Assembly: GCA_949130485.1 (NCBI GenBank)
Contig: OX422183.1
Span: 31,590,640-31,654,639 of the forward strand
Reading direction: 5' to 3'
DNA length: 64,000 nucleotides
Source: Agelas oroides
Taxonomy: Eukaryota > Porifera > Demospongiae > Agelasida > Agelasidae
Of this stretch, positions 46,440-57,711 are shown piece by piece. The notes beneath the pieces were generated by a model. The model saw nothing but the letters and a program-made list of their open reading frames with translations, was not told the origin of the DNA and did no database searches. The stretch's first letter is position 1, and each line of letters starts with the position of its first letter. Both the position numbers and the translations under genes were made by a program.

Positions 46440-47269
46440 ATGGCCAAGTTTTACAATGCATTTGTGCTGCTCACTTTAGCAGTATGTGTCATGCTGGCTA
46501 CATCTGCACCCACTGTGCATGTCCGCCGATCCAGATCAACTAATAGCACTATCTTCAATAATTTGACTTATGGAGTGCAGCTAAGTGTGAGTTTTTCAGA
46601 TATGATAAAACTGATCATAAGTATTATATGACAGCCATGCTTACATTCACTTATTTGTTATTTTTTGTATGTATGCATGTAGTATGCATTCATTGCAGAG
46701 AACTGTACAAACAGGAGTATTGAAACGGAATTCAATATCACTGAAGATCATGTCAATGACACAGTTGCAATGTGCCAACTTGTGGCCTATTATCACCTGG
46801 TGGAAGCAGTTGATAACAGCAGCAACATTCACTACTACTTAAAGCAAAATGCTCTGGATGCTGTCGCATACTGGGTAAGTCTTCTATTAATCTATTTCTT
46901 CCTGCTAGCTGTACAGTGTACACAGTAAGGACATATTTATGTCAGACTTACGCATTACTCACACTCGGTATATGCATGCATGAATACTATATAGCTGACC
47001 TAGTAATATCTTTCTACATGCAGAAAACTATGTACTGCAGTGATTGTAATGTGACCCTGACAGAATTTGGACGCAAATGTCAGAAGGCTGCACTGTGTAC
47101 CTTGATGTACGAAATAAAATCTACATTACCTCTACAACCTGACAATTATGACGTATGTGCATGGTTTAACCGTTTGCTGCAACACCAGAACCTGCAGGGA
47201 ATATGTTCTCAACTGGCTGAAGGACGCTTCGAAATATGTAATAAGCATTGCAAGCAAAGGAGCTCTTAG
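46440..47269 (+). CDS. Secreted cysteine-rich glycoprotein, copy F (longest, most divergent)
   Basis: Exons 46440-46586, 46683-46874 and 47024-47269 encode 194 aa, with introns of 96 and 149 bp in phase 0. The signal peptide (core FVLLTLAVCVML) is predicted to be cut at TSA/PT. Exon 2 is taken from the acceptor TAG at 46680-46682 because it keeps phase 0 and aligns FIAENCTNRSIETEF with the family's IFHNKTSITDEF; a nearer AG (46700) would also keep phase. The core reads LVAYYHLVEAVDN. Sequons are dense (NST, NLT, NCT, NIT, NDT, NSS, NVT). Exon 3 has YCSDC and LTEFGRKC, then 60 further residues absent from A to D. Ten mature cysteines; function is unknown. This may be the ancestral form. Confidence 0.85.
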
Positions 47270-47274
47270 ACGAT

Positions 47275-48820
47275 TTACAATTATATGAACTAAACAATTT
47301 TTTTATCACTGTAAGGCTATATCACTATGCCTCATTTGTACTGCAAGGGCATCACTACTGTATTTCTCTGTAATGTTGTAGCAATGTTTATGCAAACCAT
47401 GGCAATGAAATCTTTGCAAACATCATTCAGTCAATCAGTGCATGAAGCATAGTAATAATTATGCTGGAGGGAAGTCACGAGTATACCATATTACATTGCC
47501 TGATAATGTTAAAGCAAAAGATGAAGCAAAGTGTTTTAAGGTAGCCAGGACGACACACTGCACGTCAGCCACATGTTACCATTGGTGTCACACATAACTT
47601 TTAACTATGCAACTATGCACACCACTCATAAGCAATCTTAGGGTTAGCCTTTGACGATATGTAGCTGCAGAGACTACCATCACTAAACCATTTCTGCAAT
47701 GCAAGTGCTTAGGTAGTAAAAGCGTGCTAACTAAAATTGGTAGCTACCAATTTATAGTTTAGTCATAATAATAACATGAAAGATTTGTTGCAATAAGTGA
47801 TGTTTTCAACACCTCCAAAGTCAACAAAGTGTAATAAGAATTGTAGCTTCTTTGAGCACAGTTTTGGTGTAATAAGCAAGCACAAAATTGTTGAAATCCA
47901 GCCTTGACAGCTTGCTAGACAATGAAATGCTTTTGAACTTTTGGGGTTACACTTATCCCTTTTTTCCACTGGCAAAATTATCTTAATGATAACCACCACT
48001 TTTGCATTGGTATAGTAGCTCCTTTGAGCTATACAGGTACATACATTACACTTCTCTTAAACACTCAATATCACTTGTCTGCAAGACATGAGCACACATT
48101 GATATGTGTGTTAATTAGAAAGTGTGATGCAAGTGCTAGTGCGTGTGCATTCCAATGTCAAGTGTGTGAGAACTGCTCATCTGGTGAACCGGAACCACTG
48201 ACGGTGAGAAGCTGTACTGCTCCCGTCAAAACTTCCACCAGCCGAGCCACTCCTTCATAGTCACATTCATGCCTGCATATAAGAATGGTACAAGAACAAA
48301 CCATAGTAACATGATATGGTAACAAGATATATTGCTATAAATGTTACCAATTATGCTTTCAGGAAATGTCATCAAATTCACATGCTTTGCAGTCTCCCAC
48401 TATGCTTCATTCAAACCATTACCAAATCTGTTTGTGCTCTTACACAGGCGCTTAGCAGATGGTATATTTACTGCTCCCTTCCATTCATTTTGCCAATTCT
48501 ACAATTATCACCTTCGGAGCTTTATGGTTGCGAATATCTAATAGGTCTGTCCTTTCATGTATCAACAATGCATAAAGTCTATACCGTTCTCTAGATTACC
48601 AGACCTAGCGCATAGACTTGTAGCAGCAAAGAACCAGGAAGCTTGCACTAAAACTTGCCCTTGTCCCTCACAAAAAAAAAGATATTGAATACAAGTGTTC
48701 ATGTAGATCCTTGTAAAGTATGCTTTTCAGAGATAATTGAATAAAGGGGAAGACTGTTAAAGAAGATGTTCTCAATTTTTGCCGAATCATTTCTTTTATC
48801 AGTTGTTAAGCTCAAATATT
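47275..48820. other. No confident gene
   Basis: Sequence 3' of copy F, AT-rich. An exon-like block at about 48119-48203 (cysteine-rich, GTGAGA after it) has a weak acceptor and no partner. Other open frames show no domain. Confidence 0.4.
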
Positions 48821-48824
48821 TGCT

Positions 48825-49125
48825 TACTAACAGCCATAAATCCCTGGCCACCTGTGCTATATATCCCACCTTTGTTGTTGTTGTTGTAAACATATCTCTA
48901 CATGTGCAAGTGTTTACAGTACACACATCTGTCAATGTTATTTACATATGAGTATATAAAAACTGTACTATGGTATAGCAATGTAGTGTAGCCTAAACGA
49001 AAAATACATGGAGAGGGAATTATGAGCCATAATTTCCCTTGTAGCCCTCAGGGAGGGAAAATATCACTGTTAAACCCCACCTGTTGTATAGGCAAAACTA
49101 TACTACGTAGGTGGGATAAATGTTG
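48825..49125. repeat. Dispersed repeat shared with 9020-9660
   Basis: See 9020-9660. This copy is shorter and ends in CGTAGGTGGGATAAATG. Confidence 0.55.
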
Positions 49126-49129
49126 CTGT

Positions 49130-50410
49130 AAATCACTTGATTATACTGGCCACAGTGGAATGGGTAAGTTACATGGCAGCAATTTGTACCATCTAATGAG
49201 CACTCAAATGGGAAGTTCACATCAGTAGTTAGCCTGAAATAACTGCATACTTCCATCTTCATATTTAAATCTCTTCCCGGAAGTAATTTGTTCCTCCACT
49301 AAAAACTGTGCGTGGAAGATGTGGTGTCGAGCGGAGAAGCACCAACACCGGCTGGTACATCAATGCTCAATTTTCTGCACACACATAAAGTGTGGAGTTG
49401 GTATTCAGGGGAGTACCCTTTCCAATCATTGCATGACCATGGGTTTCGGTCCCTACTCCCGACCCATGGCCTACTACAGAAAGGGCGGGACCACTCCCCG
49501 CGTAAGGCTTGCTTTGAGGGTCGAGCTCTTGCTTTGTATTCACAGTGCTGCTAGTACTGTAAGAAAGGGAACACAACGCCAGGCAATAGCGTAACTATAT
49601 CATTTTACAACTGTTTCAGTTGAACCTAGCTTTACAGGATGACTTATAAAATTTTAACCATTTGACTTGTTGCAATGAGCAGGCTTCTAAGATAGCTTGA
49701 AGGGACTGTGTGTGTGCTATTGTCCTTGTCCTGAGAACGAAGCTATACTGTATGTATGCAATGGCAAGTCAAACTCACCTCCACATAGGCTAAGTACCAT
49801 TGTTCAAATCTGGTTAGGATGATTGTCTGCAGTCACTCGGGCTTGCTGTCGTGCATTCTTCTAGTAATTATGTCCCATGTGTATTATTATGCAAATTCCC
49901 AAATGGCTCATTATGTGCCACTAGATAGTTCTATGTTGATATAACAGTTGCTAAGCAGCACATAAAGGACACTGTAACATTTGCAAGTAAGGGAAATGGG
50001 CACAGACATAGATTTTTAACAATTGTGCCAGTCAACAATTAACATATTACAGTACACAGTGTACTTACGTACATACCTTATATGCAAAATCATACATCAT
50101 ACATGTATTATTATCATTTACCAAGCATCTAAATTAGACCTCTGAGATCACATTTTCACATGAAATTGATTTATATAACTTCAAAGGGAAGAACCCTCCC
50201 TAAATGAAGCTCCGCTATGTGTGGTTGGCTGAAATCAGCCACAAGTATTGTTGACTAAATATCATGATTGAAATTTTCACACTAAGATCATACGCAAATC
50301 TTGAACACAAACAAATCGGGGTTTCGGGGTGCAGCAGACTCATACCCTTGTAGTGGCAAGAGGTTATGCACCATAATGCAAAGATTATCACAGTAATAGT
50401 ATACCTGACA
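49130..50410. other. No gene seen
   Basis: Overlapping open frames of 69-91 codons at 49312-49594 lie in a slightly GC-richer patch without a recognisable domain. A possible inverted pair GTGGAGTTGG...CCAATCATTGC is too weak to call. Confidence 0.35.
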
Positions 50411-50412
50411 CA

Positions 50413-50760
50413 TATTATCATACGTCTAACTCACACAAATGTATGGGAGTCAATGGGGAAGTCTTGCAGCTGCATGCAGTTTATAAAAAGCGATATTTTT
50501 TACTACAAGTCATGCAAGAATCCTAATCAGTACTACAAGGCACATGCGCTGCATCTGAATGTGCAATGAAATCGAAGGTTCATATGATAAAATCATTATT
50601 ACCATAGTACCAAGCTATACTGGGGAAAAAATCACTCGTTTGTTGCCGTTGGCATTGCTACTCGTGCTGCACACTCGTAACAATACAGATGGCAACAAAC
50701 TCGTGATATTTTCCGGTATAGCTTTATACTATGGTGATACTTATATAGTATCACACACAT
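50413..50760 (+). repeat. Composite repeat with hairpin, copy 1
   Basis: Shared with 54898-55296 (minus) and 57712-58108 (plus). The left part reads ATGGGAGTCAATGGGGAAG, then ACTACAAGTCATGCAAGAAT. The right part is a hairpin from ACCATAGTACCAAGC to the complement, enclosing CTCGTTTGTTGCCGT / GGCAACAAACTCGTG. No coding capacity. Confidence 0.75.
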
Positions 50761-50964
50761 AGAGTATTTCAGCTATTTCTGTGAAATAGTACAGTAAATG
50801 TGAACAGCCGAACCGCCAGCTGACAATTTTAATTATAAACCGCCTTGAGCTATTTTTGTGCCTTGTCTTTGCAAGATAATATCTTTACAAGTACTATAAG
50901 TATTGAATCACAGGTCGAGACAGCTAGGCAGTGACTTGCAGGGGGTTGACCAGGTCATGATAGC

Positions 50965-51382
50965 TACCGTATTTCTTCGAATAGATGCCACCCTTGAATA
51001 GTAGCCGCACAATCCGAAGCTCTTGAACGAAATAAATGCCACCCTCGAATAGTAGCCACAGTTAGTAAATGCGGCACGCGCACACGTGTATGAATGATAT
51101 CCGACGACAGTCACCACGCTAGCGCTGGGCCTTTTTTTTTTTTGCTGTATGAGTCGTTCTCACGGCTGACAGCAGGACTGAGAGGCTGCGCGTACTACTG
51201 ACAGAGTCTAGCAACCGTCACTGTCTCACTCGTACCTACATTATCCAGCCGACGTTGATGTCTCCAGGCTTTCCAAAGAAATAAAAACCGCCCTCGAATA
51301 GTAACTGCCCTCGAATAGTAGCCGCACAAAACGAGCCGCGAAATGAATAGTAGCTGCGGCGTCTGATCGAAGAAATACGGTA
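50965..51382. mobile_element. MITE with TACCGTATTTCTTCGA ends
   Basis: Terminal inverted repeats TACCGTATTTCTTCGA and TCGAAGAAATACGGTA. The interior repeats GAATAGTAGCCGC-like units. A shorter relative lies at 60440-60568. A TA target is possible but not distinguishable. Confidence 0.8.
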
Positions 51383-51688
51383 CTTTATGCCTACATAGAA
51401 AAGGACATAACAAATAAGTTAGGATGCAGATCAAGATCGTTTCACCTATTACTGCAAATAGGTTGAGCTTCAAGTCACTGCTATGGACTTTGGACTTCCC
51501 AATCTAACATCTACAACTTAGTCTGTGGGCTGGCAAGGAAAAAGATCATTGCTGTCCTTTTGTATTAATTTGTGAAGCAAACAGATCCATTACATTTAGG
51601 TCACTATTTACAATAAAACTTCTGTGCCTAGATGTAGTTCAAGACGATGTCACAGGGCAATATCCAGATAGTCTAAAGTCTATTGACG

Positions 51689-52255
51689 TAGCCTCGTTCC
51701 CAGGCCCTGCGCGCGTTCGTCGCTTGCAGTACGAAATTCGCGCAGAGGGCCTGGGCTCGTTCATCACGTGATGTGTGCCGCAGCCGTAATTTTACGTCAC
51801 ACCAGATATGGCCGCGCCGTGTTGCAGCATTGGTTGTAGAGATAACCACAAATGGAGTTGGAAGAACCTGAAACAGGTCACGCGCGTACGATAGACTACA
51901 ATAGTAAACTCGAGCTGAAGAAGATGAGGAGCCGAAATCCAGGGTCGACCTAGTAACACGATGTGGCAAGGTAACTGAATATAGACATCTACTATCCAGC
52001 TAAACATGGCAGCTTGTGCTCTTTCGCTGCTGAGACTTTTCGCACTTAGGTAAGTTCGCACACGAACCATTACTGTGATCTCTGTGGGCCTCTTTCAACG
52101 CTAAACTGGGCTCTAGCTCATCTATGACATCATTGATTCCAGTAGAATGAACGTGACGTAAGCTGCGGCACACATCACGTGATGAACGAGCCCAGGCCCT
52201 CTGCGCGAATTTCGTACTGCAAGCGACGAACGCGCAGGGCCTGGGAACGAGGCTA
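51689..52255. mobile_element. MITE with 9-bp target duplication, 567 bp
   Basis: Inverted repeats of about 90 bp start TAGCCTCGTTCCCAGGCC and include CATCACGTGATG at their inner edges. Flanks are CTATTGACG (51680-51688 and 52256-52264). It sits in a tandem repeat whose next copy (about 52420-52440) shows the uninterrupted site. Long minus-strand open frames inside have no known domain. Confidence 0.88.
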
Positions 52256-52264
52256 CTATTGACG

Positions 52265-52760
52265 TCCACAGAGCAATAAAAGCTTACTGATGTCACAGAG
52301 AAGTACCGAGATACTATTTTCTTCCTACTTGGGGTGTAATAGGTTTTTTTTTACCAGGGATAACCAATACCCAGCAATATCCAGATACCATCCTGTTATG
52401 TCACAGGGCAGTATCCAGATAGTCTAAAGTTCAGTGACGCCCACAGAGCAATACAGTTCACTGATGTCACAGAGCAATATCTAGATACTATTTTCTTCCT
52501 ACTTGGGGTGTAATAGGGGGGTTTTACCAGGGATAACCAATACCCAGCAATATCCAGATACCATCCTGTTATGTCACAGGGCAGTACCCAAATACAGTTC
52601 TGTTATGTCACAGGGCAGTGTCACGATACAAGTTCTGTTACGTCACAGGGCAGTGTCATGATACAGTTCTGTTACGTCACAGGGCAGTATCCAGATACCG
52701 TTCTGTTATGTCACAGGGCAGTATCCAGATACCGTTATGTTATGTCACAGGGTGGTGTCC
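52265..52760. repeat. Nested tandem repeats
   Basis: A unit of about 180 bp (CACAGAGCAATA through GGGGTGTAATAGG to CAGATACCATCCTGTTATG) occurs twice. It is followed by five or more units of about 34 bp (TTCTGTTATGTCACAGGGCA then GTATCCAGATACCG). The open frame at 52571-52804 is a by-product. Confidence 0.8.
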
Positions 52761-52764
52761 ACAA

Positions 52765-53210
52765 GTTCAAAGTATACAAATTCCATAGATGCAGCAAAAA
52801 CTAGTCCAAACATGATGAACACGTTGAAGTGAATAGGGATGAGGCTATTATGCTCAAAAATTTACCCTTTATGCTGTGCTAGAATGCATGTCCGATTATG
52901 CTGTTGGTGTGTCCCTATTATGCTCATGCAGCAAGTTAATCAATTCGTTAAAACTGCGCCCCCCAAGATGCTCACACCAACAAAATCAGCACTGCTGATC
53001 CATCCTTTAGAGTGTAGTGCAACTGCTGGTTTTATCATGATCTTTATCAAAGGCAAGCAGGTGAAGGGCAAGGGTCATGCATAAACAGCACTCATAAACG
53101 CTAGCAATTCAGCTCATGATTTCAGCGTGAAGCTTAGTCTATTCATGTGTAGCCATAGTAGCTGCTTGCTCAGGCTCGCCCCACAATGTTCATTTTCTAG
53201 TTATACTGAA
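52765..53210. other. No gene seen
   Basis: An 81-codon open frame at 52839-53084 has no recognisable domain. Confidence 0.35.
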
Positions 53211-53214
53211 GGTG

Positions 53215-53640
53215 GCTACACTGAGTGAATCCAATTTAGCGGAAGAGCTTGTAGTAGTAGTGGACAATAGGAAGTGTTCTTAGCAAAACAACACTTGTGA
53301 AATCACTGCAGTGGCCTTGTAGGGCACCCAGACGATTGAAGTTCCCAGAGCGTATACACTTCTGGGAAAGCCTATGGTAAATTAGTACTGCAAGCAACAC
53401 TCCCTGGGGCGAAGAGGCCTCGGTGCGTGGCTAGTCCTTTTCTTGGAGAATGTGCTTCCATTACAGGGATAGATCTAATCCAGTGGAAGAAATTGGGTTC
53501 CTGTAAGTTTTTGTGAATCTAATCTAGCGGAAGCCAGATTTTAAATTATTTAATTTTCTTCCTACTAAGCTGAAGTTGCAATACTGATGTGATTGGTCAA
53601 TGTGCATAAAGTACACTGACATTGTTCACTTGCAAATTAT
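53215..53640 (+). repeat. Dispersed repeat, GGAAG/CCAATTTAG family, copy 3
   Basis: Close relative of 8110-8995 from GAGTGAATCCAATTTAGCGG to TGCAAATTATAG. Lacks the left part present in copy 1. Confidence 0.6.
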
Positions 53641-53840
53641 AGTACAGTTTATATATAATATTGTTTACCTGTAAATTACTTATATTAATTATGATAATCA
53701 TGACATTGATATGATTATCATGGAAAAATATACCGTATAGCCAGTTAATTTCGCGGGGTGCAAATTTTCGCGTTTTTCGCGAGTCGGGACGGATTCGCAA
53801 AAAATTTTCTCCCGCCAAAAAAAGTTCTTTCTGTGTCTCC

Positions 53841-54098
53841 GCCTTCAAAGCGTAGAATACACGGTACCTCCAGGCCTCCTTGTGGAAGGTCAGTGGAATA
53901 CTGTCTTCCACCAGTCACAGTGCAGGTAATCTTCCCGCCTTTCTTGATGAAGAGCCAGCACAATCGTGAAATCTTCCTGGGAATGTGTCCTACAATATCG
54001 CTCCAGTTCAATACTGCCACTGCAAACGGATCTTTAGTGTTTCTACGTTCCTGTGCACACTGTAGTTGCTCTCCAACTGTTGCTACCCAAAGAGCGCT
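53841..54098 (-). pseudogene. HIRAN-like domain fragment
   Basis: The minus-strand frame reads VATVGEQLQCAQERRNTKDP, AVAV, VGHIPRKIS, WLFIKKGG and VTGGRQYS, then QGGLEVPC. This fits the HIRAN pattern: GExL, an E..N..DP..AV core, then VG.IPR.IS. In HLTF/Rad5-type proteins HIRAN binds 3' DNA ends. About 86 codons are open. Upstream, a MITE sits within the reading direction, and the bases beyond it (GTGTTTGAGGCTACC) continue in another frame, so the segment is broken. The frame runs downstream into the element's terminal repeat. No start or partner domain is seen. Confidence 0.6.
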
Positions 54099-54108
54099 AT
54101 ATGTGTGG

Positions 54109-54676
54109 TAGCCTCGTTCCCAGGTGCAGAGGAGGGGGGGAAAGAGCGCCTGGTACACACTGTTTGTGCATGCGCGTAATTATAGCAAAGGCCACGTGGT
54201 AGAATTAGGGGCGTGTACTAATATGACGATCAACGGTTCACGTGAATAGCATAAACCATCACACAAAAATACCTCAGCCATTGTTCTTAGGATGCTATAA
54301 ACATAACTGCTACATGCTCTGCCTAGTTTTATACTGTCGGATACAAAGAGAAATGTCTGGTAGGCAGTGGTAGGAATCGACTTACCGGAAACGGTGGATA
54401 ACTGCATAAAGGTACGTTTCCTCAGTAAACGCACTCATCGGAGGCAACCTGTCCTTTCTTGAGCTTTATCTCGAGGTACCTAGCTACCAGAAGGCCTAGA
54501 ACAGCGCAATATGAAACTCACTCGAACAGAACATCAACTGGCACATCAACACGGCGAGTTTATGACATCACCAGTATACGAATGTACACGTACGAACATG
54601 GTCTAAGCGCATGCGCAAACAGTGTGTACCAGGTGCTCTTTCTCCTCCCCCTCCTCCGCGCCTGGGAACGAGGCTA
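54109..54676. mobile_element. MITE nested in the HIRAN-bearing element, 568 bp
   Basis: Ends TAGCCTCGTTCCCAGG and CCTGGGAACGAGGCTA; inner arms CTGGTACACACTGTTTG / CAAACAGTGTGTACCAG. Flanked by TATGTGTGG (54100-54108 and 54677-54685). Confidence 0.88.
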
Positions 54677-54897
54677 TATGTGTGGTAGCCTCAAACACAG
54701 CTTTCTGCTTCAAATGTCTCCATTGGTATAATTTGCACGTTTTGCTTCTCTGCTGGCAAGTTAGTTGTGGGCTAAATAGAAATTTATGACGACGCGTGTG
54801 TGACTGCGAAATTTTAATTCGCGAAAATTTGTGCTGAGGCATCTTTTGATAGATTCGCGAAAATTTGTACCCGCGAAATTAACTGGCTATACGGTAT

Positions 54898-55296
54898 CAC
54901 AGTATTACGATGTTATATAAGTATCACTATAGTACAAAGCAATACCGAAAAATATCACGAGTTTGATGCTGTCTGTATTGTTACAAGTGCACAGCATGAG
55001 TAACAATGCCAATGGCAACAAACTTGTGATATTTTTCCGGTATAGCTTGGTACTATGGTGATAATGCATACGAACCTTCAATTTCATTGCACGTTCAGAT
55101 GCAGCGCACGTGACTTGTAGTATGTACCTAATACGGGTTCTCGCGTGACTTGTAGTACCTGATACAGGTTCTCACGTGACTTGTAGTACTGATACGGATT
55201 CTCGCATGACTTGTACTAAGCTTTTTATAAACTACACGTAGCTGCAAGGCTTCCCCATTGACTCCCATACATTTGTGTGAGTTAGATGTATGATAT
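54898..55296 (-). repeat. Composite repeat with hairpin, copy 2
   Basis: Minus-strand relative of 50413-50760. The GACTTGTAGTA-type unit is repeated about four times (55108-55215). Confidence 0.75.
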
Positions 55297-55299
55297 ATT

Positions 55300-55710
55300 G
55301 TCAATCCCTATCACACAACTCTAAATTTAGGAAAAAGGGGTAACATAACATTATACTCATGCTCACTTTGGGCAGAACATGATCTGCAGGAGTTCAGTGT
55401 TGTACTTTCCTCTGGAGAGATGAGCTGGCAACACACCTCTTGATGGTGAGAGGGAGACAACTTCATTCAAGTCTACTGGAAGAAGTGAGAGAAGAGAAAA
55501 GATTTTCTGTTTGTCTATATACACATATATGGTGCAACAACATTATTGGTCAAAGATGCTGATGTATCTTTCTACAAATTATTACATACTAGAGCTAGAG
55601 GACTTAGTCAATTAGTCAATTGTAATTAAGGTTGTTGAATACAGTATTTTCTTGTCAACTAGAATTTTACAAGTGCATTTCACCATGCACTAGTTTTATA
55701 GTGACACTGT
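55300..55710. other. No gene seen
   Basis: AT-rich sequence without recognisable features. Confidence 0.35.
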
Positions 55711-55720
55711 GATGGCCAGC

Positions 55721-55823
55721 TAGCCTTGTTCCCAGGCCTTGCGCGTTTGTCGCTTGTAGTACAAAATTTTGTGCGAATTTCATACTGCAAGCAATGAACA
55801 CGCAAGGCCTGGGGACGAGGCTA
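55721..55823. mobile_element. Hairpin MITE with 9-bp target duplication, 103 bp
   Basis: Ends TAGCCTTGTTCCCAGGCC and GGCCTGGGGACGAGGCTA, flanked by ATGGCCAGC (55712-55720 and 55824-55832). Its arms resemble those of 51689-52255 (GCGCGTTTGTCGCTTG, CAAGCAATGAAC). Confidence 0.85.
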
Positions 55824-55959
55824 ATGGCCAGCCATATTGCCTCATGTACTAGAGTCACAGCCAAGTTCTGTGAGAATTTCAACAAATGAAGATGTGCTGA
55901 TCACCACAATTAGTTGACTAATCATACACTTATTGATTTTATATACAGTTGTCCCTATA

Positions 55960-56005
55960 GAAAAGTGTGCAATTATTTTCTAATTGCACACTTTTTGGGG
56001 CAGTA
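55960..56005. repeat. Small inverted repeat
   Basis: AAAAGTGTGCAATTA and TAATTGCACACTTTT face each other across a few bases, with a further TAATTGCACACTTATT following. It could be a short fold-back edge. Confidence 0.5.
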
Positions 56006-56489
56006 ATTGCACACTTATTCAACCAATCAGAAGCGCGCACGTTTCAAATCTGACAAATTACGTTATCGCTATAATTATTCCTCGCGACTCGCCCTAGCAA
56101 CAATAATTCGAAAATGGGTACTGTTGTCACTGTTGTCACAGTTGTCACTATTTTCTGTCGCTGTAAAGGTACCTAGATGCTAGAAACGCTGTAAAAATGA
56201 AAATGCACCGAAATACGGCATACAAGCAGTGGTGTGTTGGAAAAGTCGAAACTTATAGTCAATGCCGCTCCGTGTTGGGCATGGCTAGCTACTCATGACT
56301 GAACAGACCCGCCATGCTCCCCTCTTGTGCTATTCTAAACCTGGGAGACATTTCACTGTCTTGTTTCTGATCTGATCTGTCATGGGCTTTGTGTCTAGCA
56401 AAAGCGATACCGTTCAGCTCGCCCGTTTGAGGCATGGCTTACTCGCTTGTTTTGCGCAGCGCGGTGTTCAAAAACTAGAAGTATATGAT

Positions 56490-56645
56490 TAACATGCAAT
56501 CACATGGATTCTCGTACATTTTGGGAATAATTGTACTCACAACAGGCATAAATTGCACTCGCTACCGCTCGTACAATTACTTTGCCTGTTGCTCGTGCAA
56601 TTATTCCCAAATTGCACTCGAATCCATGTGATTACCTATACTAGT
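56490..56645. mobile_element. Fold-back element
   Basis: AATCACATGGATT at left and AATCCATGTGATT at right are the ends; TGGGAATAATTG / CAATTATTCCCA and CAACAGGCA / TGCCTGTTG lie inside. Similar in plan to 31384-31520. Confidence 0.7.
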
Positions 56646-57035
56646 CGTACACCAATTATTTGATTATAAGTATCCACTGGTCATCGGTAGGGGAGCCACT
56701 ATTGTGTACCTGGGGATATTTCTGTTTGCCACAAGGCATCAGAGGGAGTATTGTTGGAGAGAACCACAGCAGATGTGCATGTCTTGCCAAGCAGACATGT
56801 TCCAAACACTGCCTGCTTCTCTGAAAGTGTCAGTGATGGCAAGGCTATACTTGCAGTGAGGGGAAACACCTAGGGAGAAGTTGGATACCATTAATAACAT
56901 CTAATACAAAACTGTATGGTATTGCAATGAAAAGCAAGAAAGGAATGAGCAATATAATTTGAGCTAAACGCTTTGCATAAATGATGTTTCATATTAAAAA
57001 CTAATAAAAATGAAAGGCACTGAAGTGCCAAACCC

Positions 57036-57098
57036 TCGGCACAGACACACAGACCAAGTACCATAACCCTCACTGCGCATGCGCGCCGAGGGTTAACT
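57036..57098 (-). mobile_element. Short element, TTAACCCTCGG ends
   Basis: CCCTCGGCACAGACACACAG to CGCCGAGGGTTAA. On the minus strand it starts like the element at 32083 (TTAACCCTCGGCG, then GGTACTTGGTCTGTGTGTC) but is cut down to about 60 bp. Confidence 0.5.
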
Positions 57099-57099
57099 A

Positions 57100-57705
57100 T
57101 GCTATAATGAAAAACTGGAAGCAAGGAAGGAATGAGTGATATAATTTGAGCTAAACACTTTGTGTAAACAATGTTTCATACTAAAAACTAATACTCATGA
57201 ATAAAAACTGTATGCTATTCAACTGAAAATTGAGAGCAAGAAAGGAATGAGTGATATAGCTAACACCTTGTAAATGATATCTCATACTAAGCATACGTTA
57301 GATTTTTTCAAAGCCACAAGTAGTATGTGTGTGTGAAAAAGATATAACATACATTGCCCTAGTTAACTGACAGATGAGCTCCTAGCACGTCCATGAGTCT
57401 CAATAATAAATAAAGGAAGGAAAACCTATTACTATGGCAATGGCTAATAAGGAGTAAAAGTTAGTTACGGATCTTTTTTTTTTACATATACTATGAGCGG
57501 CAAAGCAACACTGCTCTAATCTATTAGTAAGATACATATTTTCCAGTGAATATGTACCCAAACATATGAAAGAGCACTTTGCGCTTCGCCACTCATAGCA
57601 TGCATATGTGCAACAAAGATCTAACATGCTTAGTAAGTTAGTAGCCATCATTCCTGTCCTTGTTAACCGACTAAATACTCCTGATGGAGGTTGACTATGC
57701 TCATA
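57100..57705. other. No gene; local repeat
   Basis: GCAAGAAAGGAATGAG(C/T)(A/G)ATATAATTTGAGCT-like units repeat three times between 56930 and 57280. A 123-codon minus-strand frame at 57400-57771 has no recognisable domain. Confidence 0.45.
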
Positions 57706-57711
57706 AACACT

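Larger units (their letters stand above)
53732..54896. mobile_element. TACCGTATAGCC-ended element carrying a HIRAN-like exon
   Basis: Inverted ends TACCGTATAGCCAGTTAATT and the complement continue inward as TTCGCGGG and AAATTTTCGCG, about 45 bp each. The interior holds a HIRAN-like coding segment on the minus strand and a younger nested MITE (54109-54676). Without the nested element it would be about 590 bp. The TA-rich edges suggest a TA target, not proven. A relative with the same outer motif but other contents lies at 59760-60154. Confidence 0.75.

Noticed and set aside
48119-48203. Cysteine-rich exon-like block
   Set aside because: The acceptor lacks a pyrimidine tract and no in-phase partner was found.
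51673-52296. Overlapping 92-98 codon minus-strand frames
   Set aside because: They run through the inverted repeats of a MITE with clear target duplications.
52380-52750. CRISPR-like array
   Set aside because: Units of about 34 bp are contiguous without unique spacers, and the context is a eukaryotic genome; it is a minisatellite.
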